Assembly: GCF_017874235.1 (NCBI RefSeq)
Contig: NZ_JAGGLC010000005.1
Location: forward strand, 1 to 64,000
DNA: 64,000 bases
Reading direction: 5' to 3'
DNA from: Halolamina salifodinae
GTDB lineage: Archaea > Halobacteriota > Halobacteria > Halobacteriales > Haloferacaceae
Every line of letters begins with the position of its first letter. Position 1 is the stretch's first letter. The notes under the pieces were generated by a model. It saw only the letters and a program-made list of their open reading frames with translations. It was not told the origin of the DNA and did not search any database. This document shows positions 58,153 through 64,000 of this stretch, in pieces. Both the position numbers and the translations under genes were made by a program.

Positions 58153-59433
58153 ATGTCACACGCAAACCAAATTCCAGAGATGAACGATAGATTGACCGTA
58201 CTAGTCGTGACAGATGTCTTTTGGCCCCAACGGACCGGTGGGATCAGCAAGTCGCTTCTCACAGAAGTCGAGGGACTCGTAGATAGGGGTCACGAAGTCG
58301 TCGTAATCACTCGAAAGGTTGATTCTGAATTGCCGGACCACGAGGAACGACCAGGATACGACCTGTTCAGATATGACAGTCCACCCAAAGACAGAATATA
58401 CTATCAGTTATATCCGCTGTACAGCGTCTACCGATTGGGGTCGCTCGTCGAGGAGTTACATCGACAGTACGACTTCGATGTCGGATACGTCCATAATCCG
58501 TTTCAGGCAGCAGGTCTCTCGCGGGCAGCCGCCGACTTCCCCTACGCGAACGTATTCCACGCGCCGACCCCCCGAGAGATCGAACTCGACCTCGAACGGG
58601 GAAAGTACGGCTGGAAAGCGCCATTTGCCCAACTCGTCAACGGACTCATCGAACGAACCGAAGCCAATCAACTCGAAGAGGCGAATAGCGTCATAGTGCG
58701 AAGCGAATTCATGCAAACACAACTGTTCGATCGCTACGAGCGAATCGATAGATCGAAGGTAGAACGGATACCACTCTGTGTCGATACAGATCGGTTCGCT
58801 TTCAGAGAAGACCCTCGGAAAGTCCGGGAGGAGATCGGACTTCCGACCGACCGACCGATTGTTTTGACGGTACGCCGGTTGGTCGCACGAATGGGTATAG
58901 AGAACCTGATCAAAAGCATCGCGTCGGTGACTGAGCAGTATCCAGACGTACTCCTGGCGATCGGTGGGAAAGGGTATCTCCGTTCCAAGCTGGAATCAAC
59001 CGCGCACTCACAGGGAGTTGCGAATAACGTGGAATTCCTTGGATTCATCCCTGAGGAAGATCTCCCGAAGTACTATGGTGCGGCGGATATATTCGCCATG
59101 CCGACGGAGCAACTTGAAGGGTTTGGCCTTTCGACTATCGAATCGCTTAGTTGTGGGACGCCTGTGGTCGGGACTCCCGTTGGTGCGAATCCCGAGGTCA
59201 TCGGAGGACTCGACGATGAGTTGCTCTCTGCGGACGCTTCAGTAGAATCGCTCGCTCATTCGATCAGCCGATGGCTTCAAAACGCTTCTGTCGATCTCCG
59301 GCATCGTTGTCGGGCGTACGCTGAGTCAGAATTCGCGGTCGAAACCGTGGTTCCACGGATCACGAATCACTTCCAAGAGCTCGTCGAGGAACAATCTACT
59401 CGTCCGTCGGACGGTCCTCAGTCTCCCAGGTGA
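58153..59433 (+). CDS. Glycosyltransferase family 4 protein
   Basis: A 426-residue GT-B enzyme. VVTDVFWPQRTGGISKSLLTEVEGLVDRGHEV is the acceptor-side loop. VLTVRRLVARMGIENLIKSI and MPTEQLEGFGLSTIESLSCGTPVVGTPVG hold the donor site with the E-x7-E pair. ATG 58153 follows the previous stop by 4 bases. An ATG at 58180 (MNDRLTVLVV) is an alternative start nearer to the family beginning. Its end overlaps the convergent GT2 gene by 38 bases. Confidence 0.87.
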   Translation: MSHANQIPEMNDRLTVLVVTDVFWPQRTGGISKSLLTEVEGLVDRGHEVVVITRKVDSELPDHEERPGYDLFRYDSPPKDRIYYQLYPLYSVYRLGSLVEELHRQYDFDVGYVHNPFQAAGLSRAAADFPYANVFHAPTPREIELDLERGKYGWKAPFAQLVNGLIERTEANQLEEANSVIVRSEFMQTQLFDRYERIDRSKVERIPLCVDTDRFAFREDPRKVREEIGLPTDRPIVLTVRRLVARMGIENLIKSIASVTEQYPDVLLAIGGKGYLRSKLESTAHSQGVANNVEFLGFIPEEDLPKYYGAADIFAMPTEQLEGFGLSTIESLSCGTPVVGTPVGANPEVIGGLDDELLSADASVESLAHSISRWLQNASVDLRHRCRAYAESEFAVETVVPRITNHFQELVEEQSTRPSDGPQSPR

Positions 59434-60568
59434 CGATGTTATTCCGACGTAATACAGCGACTATCGCCTGAGCCATCCCGTAGTTCGAGACGAGAAAGTA
59501 GTACGGAACATGAAACAACAGAGAGGTCTCCATATCGAAGCGGTCACCCAAAGCGCCGACTACTGCACAGCAGTAAAACAGAATCTGAAACCCGACGAGA
59601 AGAGGATACAACGGTCCATGCGTCACTACTGCCAACGCGACGCTCGCAACAAACATGCAAGACAGGAAAACCGGCGAAAGCCACCTGAGGACTTTATGTG
59701 AAAGCAGTTTGAACCCGAACAAGGGGTACTGTAGTACATTCAATAACTCTAGGTGGTCAAACAGTGTATTCCACGAGCGAGTAACGATCCGAATTCGCCG
59801 CGACAGTTCCGATTCGGTGGATTCGCCGGTCTGTTCTCGGGCTATCGCACTCGAAACGTATGCAACGCGATGTCCGTTCTCGATAAGTGAAAGCGGTTCA
59901 GCGAAGTCGCTGATTGCCTCCCGAGCAAGCGGAACGTATGCCGACGCACGGACCGCATAAATCGATCCGTTGGCGGTGGTGACGGAACCAAACTGTGATT
60001 CAAAGCGTTTGATCAGGCGTTCATACTGCCAGTAGATCGATTCGCCTTCGACATTACCGTCATCTCCATACCGCAATTCCCCAACAACACACCCGACACC
60101 TGGCTCGAACGCTCGAATCAATTCTAAGATAGCGTCGGATTCGTACATACTGTTGGCATCGGAAAACACAACGATCTCACTGTCAAGCTCCCTAACGACA
60201 ATATTTTGACATTCTGTTTTTCCGACCCGTCCCTCGATTCGGCGAAGTTTGACCCCATCCGTGCAATATGATGAGACGATCTCGTCAGTCTTGTCTGAGG
60301 ACGCATCAGAAAATACTATGATTTCTAATTTTTCCGATGGGTAGTCAATATCGAGGCTGTTCTCTATTTTCTCAGCAATGATTTCTTCCTCGTTGTAGGC
60401 GGCAATAACCAACGAAACGGTCGGCAACTCGGATGGCAGATTGTTTTCCTGTACCCTGCTGAATTGCCCGATGACCGCAACCATCGCAGGATACAAGAAG
60501 TAGGTGTGGACAAGCAGGAACCCACTGATCCAGAGGATGAATGATAGTACTATATTTTCCACTGCCAT
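59396..60568 (-). CDS. Membrane glycosyltransferase family 2 protein
   Basis: A 390-residue processive-type GT2 enzyme. An N-terminal span (about 8-33) leads to the GT-A domain with VSLVIAAYNEEEIIAEKIENSL, IVFSDASSDKTDEIV, VVFSDANSMYE (DxN/DxD metal site) and SRRIRIVTRSWNT (the R.RR.W-like acceptor motif). C-terminal spans follow at about 285-375. It resembles cellulose/hyaluronan-synthase-like GT2 proteins without the full QxxRW. It is divergent from the remnant region before glmS. Confidence 0.86.
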   Translation of the reverse strand: MAVENIVLSFILWISGFLLVHTYFLYPAMVAVIGQFSRVQENNLPSELPTVSLVIAAYNEEEIIAEKIENSLDIDYPSEKLEIIVFSDASSDKTDEIVSSYCTDGVKLRRIEGRVGKTECQNIVVRELDSEIVVFSDANSMYESDAILELIRAFEPGVGCVVGELRYGDDGNVEGESIYWQYERLIKRFESQFGSVTTANGSIYAVRASAYVPLAREAISDFAEPLSLIENGHRVAYVSSAIAREQTGESTESELSRRIRIVTRSWNTLFDHLELLNVLQYPLFGFKLLSHKVLRWLSPVFLSCMFVASVALAVVTHGPLYPLLVGFQILFYCCAVVGALGDRFDMETSLLFHVPYYFLVSNYGMAQAIVAVLRRNNIVTWETEDRPTDE

Positions 60569-61089
60569 TCTTGTGTAGTGCTCACTGGTTGATTATACCG
60601 AACGTATATCACTCTGTCCAAAAGGAATCCTTCTCTAGCTCAGGCCAAAACTTCGGCTACTGTATTGCGTCTCAGGTAAGCAGAGGGTCGGGCAACGAGG
60701 CTATGAGATCTAGTCTCGTCTCCATGATCCTGCCGATATCCGCCTCCGAAGGGTGGTATCCTTTCTGGCTGCTGCAAGGGGTAGTGTTCACAAAAGCAGT
60801 TTCCAGCAGTAGAGTTGGGAGGAACAGTTGAAAGCCCTCGGCTGTCTCGGCTTCTACTCGCGGGCCGAAGGCCCGCTCGTACGGCCCGAGGCGCTTAGCG
60901 CCTCGCTGCGCACGTTCGCTCCTTCCAGTCGCTCTCATGCTTGCGTCGCCGGAGTTCGCCGAGGCGCCTCGCCCTTTCAATCCAGCAGGAATACCGGCTG
61001 TACCAGAGTGCGACTAGCTAGTTTCAGCCCTTATCTGAACACCGCCCAGCGGGGGAAGTGTGGGCGCGCAACGGTTGTGGTGCCGAGTC
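60569..61089. other. Gene-free stretch with hairpins before the structured-RNA-like segment
   Basis: There is no convincing intact gene. Two perfect tiny-loop hairpins lie at 60860-60876 (7-bp arms GCGGGCC, GAA loop) and 60887-60905 (8-bp arms CGAGGCGC, TTA loop). A minus-strand segment around 60690-60830 reads TAEGFQLFLPTLLLETAFVN and then TTPCSSQKGYHPSEADIGRI. It could be a transposase scrap but is not recognisable. Confidence 0.45.
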
Positions 61090-61255
61090 CGACGTAAGAT
61101 ACGCACTCCACGCGGAGGGAGATGAAGCCCGCTATCTCGCGGGGGCCGCACTGGCACGGCCCACAACTCCACCGCGTCCGAGTGGAGAACCTCCAGTCGT
61201 GGGATACCCGATCTGTGACCGGAACCCCTACGGCTTTAGCCGTGGGAGGATATCA
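61090..61255 (+). ncRNA. Possible orphan IS200/IS605 right end with omega-RNA-like fold
   Basis: Five stem-loops follow one another on the plus strand: CTCC...GGAG near 61109-61120, CCCGC...GCGGG near 61128-61143, GGCCG...CGGCC near 61144-61161, CTCCAC...GTGGAG near 61166-61186, and the last at 61227-61246 (CCTACGGC / GCCGTGGG, TTTA loop). The segment ends GGGAGGATATCA exactly at the glmS stop codon. This is the layout expected at the 3' end of a TnpB element, where the transcript serves as guide RNA, but no tnpB gene remains upstream. Confidence 0.45.
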
Positions 61256-63052
61256 CTCCACCGTCACACTCTTCGCCAGGTTCCGCGGCTTGTCGATACT
61301 CCGAGCCAGCTGCTTCGCGACGTGGTAGCTCACCAGCTGCAGTTGCACGTTCGCCAAAACAGGCCCCAACCGAGGATCTGCCGCCGGCACCTCCAACACC
61401 TCGTCGGCGTACCGTTCAACATCGGTCCGCCCATCCGTAACCGCAACCACGGGGGCGTTCCGCGCCTCGACTTCCTTCACATTCCCGACGGTCTTCTCCG
61501 AGCCCGTCTCACCGGTCACGACCGCGAACACAGGCGTATTCCCAGTAACCAACGCCAGCGGGCCGTGCTTGAGCTCGCCGGCCGCGAACCCCTCGGCGTG
61601 CTCGTAACTGATCTCCTTCATCTTCAGGGCTCCCTCTAACGCAACGGGGTAGTCGTACCCGCGGCCGATGAAGAAGAACGCGTCCGAATCGACGAACTGT
61701 CGAGCGACTGCCTCGGCGTTCGTCTCGTCGAGCACCTGCTGTACCTGTCCCGGGAGATCTCGGAGCGCACTCACGAACTCGTGTTTCGTATCGCCGTTCC
61801 CGAGAACGGCCGCAATCAGGTTCACGGCGACGACCTGCGCGGAGAACGTCTTCGTCGCGGCGACACCGATCTCCGGGCCCGAACGGATGTACAGCACGCC
61901 CTCACACTCCCGCGCAGCCGTGCTACCGACGACGTTCGTTACGGCGAGCGTCTCCACCCCGCGGCGCTGTGCGTCACGGAGCGCGCTTAGCGTGTCGGCG
62001 GTCTCCCCACTCTGGGTGATGCCGACGACGAGCGTGTCCTCACTGTGGGGCGGCGGCGACGTGACGTACTCGCTGGCGACGAACGCCTGCGCGGGCACGC
62101 CCTGAGAGCGGAACAGCTCCGCAGCATACAGCGCCGCGTGGTAGGAGGTTCCACATGCGACCAGTTGGATGGATCCCGCATTCCGAACGGCGTTCGCGAT
62201 GTCGTCGCCGAGATCGACGCGCCCCGAGAGTTCGTCGACGCGCTCCTGCAGACACTGGCGGAGCGCCTGGGGCTGTTCGTGGATCTCCTTGAGCATGAAG
62301 TGCTCGTAGCCACTCTTCCCCGTGTCCTCGGACTCCCAGTCGACCGTATTGACCTCCTTATCCACAGCGACGCCGGCAAGCGTCGTCACCGTCCAGCCAT
62401 CCGGGGTGAGTTCGGCGACTTCGCCGTCCTCGAGATACACCACGCGGTCGGTGTGCTCCAGGAACGCCGGCACGTCGCTCCCGAGGTACGTCGCCGTATC
62501 GTCGACGCCGAGGACGAGCGGCGAGTCATTCCGGGCAGCGAACACCGTGTCGGAGCCCTCTCGGACCGCGGCGACCGCATAACTCCCCTCGAGTCGACTC
62601 ACTGCCTGCCGGAACGCCGTCTCGAACGACGCGCCCCCGGCCTGAATCGCCTCGATCAGGTGCGGAACGACCTCCGTGTCGGTCTCGCTTGCGAACTCGT
62701 GGCCCGCAGCCTCGAGCTCCTCGCGGAGTGACTCGTAGTTCTCGATGATCCCGTTGTGGACGACAGCGATGTCGCCCGTACAGTCCATGTGCGGGTGGGC
62801 GTTCTCGTCTGTTGGCGGGCCGTGGGTCGACCAACGCGTGTGGCCGATACCCGCGTTCCCCGTCAGCGACCACGGCTGGAGCGCGCCTTTGAGCACGTCC
62901 AGTTCGCCCGAGCGCTTACAGACCGAGAGTGACTCACCGGAAACCGCGACCCCGGCAGAATCGTACCCGCGATACTCGAGATTGGTGAGGCCGTCGACGA
63001 GGACGTCGAGCGTCTCGCTGCCTCGGCCGACGCTCCCGATGATCCCGCACAT
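61253..63052 (-). CDS. glmS: Glutamine--fructose-6-phosphate aminotransferase (isomerizing)
   Basis: Makes glucosamine-6-phosphate from fructose-6-phosphate and glutamine, the entry to UDP-GlcNAc. The 599-residue protein has the N-terminal nucleophile Cys2 in MCGIIGSVG, glutaminase motifs GIGHTRWSTHG and HNGIIENY, and two SIS domains (ACGTSYHAAL, GITQSGETADTLSAL, GRGYDYPVALEGALKMKEISYEHAEGFAAGELKHGP). It ends in the conserved AKSVTVE. The start codon overlaps the stop of the GlmU-like gene (TAATG). The downstream flank is the IS-like right end. Confidence 0.95.
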   Translation of the reverse strand: MCGIIGSVGRGSETLDVLVDGLTNLEYRGYDSAGVAVSGESLSVCKRSGELDVLKGALQPWSLTGNAGIGHTRWSTHGPPTDENAHPHMDCTGDIAVVHNGIIENYESLREELEAAGHEFASETDTEVVPHLIEAIQAGGASFETAFRQAVSRLEGSYAVAAVREGSDTVFAARNDSPLVLGVDDTATYLGSDVPAFLEHTDRVVYLEDGEVAELTPDGWTVTTLAGVAVDKEVNTVDWESEDTGKSGYEHFMLKEIHEQPQALRQCLQERVDELSGRVDLGDDIANAVRNAGSIQLVACGTSYHAALYAAELFRSQGVPAQAFVASEYVTSPPPHSEDTLVVGITQSGETADTLSALRDAQRRGVETLAVTNVVGSTAARECEGVLYIRSGPEIGVAATKTFSAQVVAVNLIAAVLGNGDTKHEFVSALRDLPGQVQQVLDETNAEAVARQFVDSDAFFFIGRGYDYPVALEGALKMKEISYEHAEGFAAGELKHGPLALVTGNTPVFAVVTGETGSEKTVGNVKEVEARNAPVVAVTDGRTDVERYADEVLEVPAADPRLGPVLANVQLQLVSYHVAKQLARSIDKPRNLAKSVTVE

Positions 63053-64000
63053 TATCGCACGACCTCCGTGCCCCGCAGTACGCGACCGGAGATGTGTGCG
63101 CCGACACCCAGCGCGGCAGCCGTCCCGACAATCGTCCCGGAGTCGAAGCTCACGCCACCGCCAACGGTTGCCCGGTCGGCGAGAACGGCTCCGACTTCCT
63201 GCCCTTCGATGACGTTCCCGGCGACAGGGATATCCGCGGGGCCGCTCGGTGCGATCACGCCGGCGCCGATGTCGACGGCTCGGCCGGCGACGACGTCGAG
63301 GAGCGACGAGTTCGGTCCGACTCGTGTATCGACGTCAAGGACAGACCGTCGAACGGTCGCGTTCGCCCCGATCGTGACGTTCCGACCGAGCGACGCGTAC
63401 GGGCCGACAACAGCATTCGGCCCGATGACGGCGTCCGCACCGATCGCGACCGGCCCCTGTAGTACCGCAGATTCGTGCACCTGCGCGGAGTCGGCCAACC
63501 AGACACCGTCCTCGTGCCCATCAGCCTCGATCCACTCCTCGTGCAACAGTCGCTCGGCGACGGTGAGGAGGTCCCACGCGTACGTCGCGTCGACCCACAG
63601 GCCCTCAGTCTGCACCGCGTGGATCGACCCTACGTCGGCATCGTCGACCAGATACTGGAACGTCGCCGGGAGCGAGAATTCGCCTTCTTCTCGGGGCGTC
63701 TCTTCGATCGCGTCGAAGATCCGGTCGTCCACCGCATAGATGCCTGCGTTTAGCTGACGGTGCCCGTTCCCAGCCATCCCCTCGTACACCGCAGTCACCT
63801 CTCCGCCCTCGATTTCGACACTACCGTAGCGCGCGATGTCCTCGTGTTCGATGGCCCCGATGGCGCCGAACGGCTGGTCGGACTCGTAGGCGTCGACGAC
63901 GTCCTGAACCATCTCTGGAGCGACGATCTGGTCGCCGTTCAGGACGAGGAACGGCCCCTCGACCTGCTCGCGAGCTTGGAGGAGGGCGTGACCGCTACCG
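63052..64000 (-). CDS. glmU: GlmU-like sugar nucleotidyltransferase/acetyltransferase, 5' part outside window
   Basis: A partial gene: the frame continues past 64000 (GSGHALLQAREQVEGPFLVLNGDQIV is already in frame). The visible part covers the end of the nucleotidyltransferase domain (LVLNGDQIV, MAGNGHRQLNAGIYAVDDRIF) and a left-handed beta-helix of hexapeptide repeats (ADAVIGPNAVVGPYASLGRNVTIGANATV). It probably acetylates glucosamine-1-phosphate and forms UDP-GlcNAc, in operon with glmS. Archaeal homologues of this type vary in substrate, so the symbol is provisional. Confidence 0.85.
   Translation of the reverse strand, partial: GSGHALLQAREQVEGPFLVLNGDQIVAPEMVQDVVDAYESDQPFGAIGAIEHEDIARYGSVEIEGGEVTAVYEGMAGNGHRQLNAGIYAVDDRIFDAIEETPREEGEFSLPATFQYLVDDADVGSIHAVQTEGLWVDATYAWDLLTVAERLLHEEWIEADGHEDGVWLADSAQVHESAVLQGPVAIGADAVIGPNAVVGPYASLGRNVTIGANATVRRSVLDVDTRVGPNSSLLDVVAGRAVDIGAGVIAPSGPADIPVAGNVIEGQEVGAVLADRATVGGGVSFDSGTIVGTAAALGVGAHISGRVLRGTEVVR

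Noticed and set aside
61058-61639. A plus-strand open frame crossing from the IS-like right end into glmS
   Set aside because: Beyond 61255 it is only the antisense of glmS. The part before it is better explained as a structured RNA or IS end.
1-64000. tRNA and rRNA genes
   Set aside because: I looked for T-loop-like motifs and conserved rRNA segments on both strands and found none in a convincing cloverleaf context.

Overview
This window is chromosomal DNA from an extremely halophilic archaeon (class Halobacteria). The reasons are the very high GC content, the strongly acidic proteome, leaderless genes preceded 24-33 bases upstream by TATA-like boxes, and archaeal markers: thermosome, Sec61-beta, ribosomal protein L40e, archaemetzincin, NADPH-dependent F420 reductase, dodecin, DUF99 and UPF0146. 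I cannot name the genus. No rRNA, tRNA or CRISPR array was seen.

Layout. 1-11.4 kb holds dispersed metabolic genes: an old-yellow-enzyme oxidoreductase, a DUF2267 protein, an erythromycin-esterase / dienelactone-hydrolase / phosphoribosyltransferase cluster, a Cas4-like nuclease, a D-serine-dehydratase-like enzyme, archaemetzincin, a secreted HExxH protein, a HAD phosphatase and npdG. 11.5-12.3 kb is a ParE/RelE-type toxin-antitoxin pair followed by hairpins and a short tandem repeat. 12.3-14.2 kb holds hisE-pdxT, secG, thioredoxin and rpl40e. 14.3-21.5 kb holds a metallo-beta-lactamase-fold hydrolase, a lutC and fused lutBA lactate operon, a DUF5786-like/DUF99 pair, a PhoU-TrkA_C regulator and citrate synthase. 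21.9-27.8 kb is transporters, a CAAX-type protease, a Nudix hydrolase, a lipoprotein and one unannotated frameshifted gene. 27.83-28.3 kb has no gene but carries a dense array of perfect hairpins. 28.4-35.3 kb holds the thermosome and glutamate synthase. 35.4-36.6 kb is a HEPN-MNT toxin-antitoxin module whose antitoxin carries an N-terminal winged helix. 36.7-43.8 kb holds membrane proteins, a UspA protein, a 5'-nucleotidase, dodecin and a VanZ-like protein.

43.9-64 kb is a surface-polysaccharide / protein-glycosylation locus: an STT3/AglB-like oligosaccharyltransferase, a polyprenyl glycosylphosphotransferase, a WbpA-type UDP-sugar dehydrogenase, two epimerases, a flippase, an O-antigen-ligase-like protein, three glycosyltransferases, and glmS with a GlmU-like nucleotidyltransferase. 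glmS/glmU would supply UDP-GlcNAc, the dehydrogenase would convert it to a uronate, and the remaining genes would assemble, flip, polymerise or transfer the glycan. The central part is visibly poorer in GC and contains mobile-element wreckage: a start-less VirB4-type ATPase and a frameshifted gene. Two hairpins of the kind found at right ends of IS200/IS605 elements lie at opposite ends of the window, one at the 3' end of a small membrane gene and one at the glmS stop codon.
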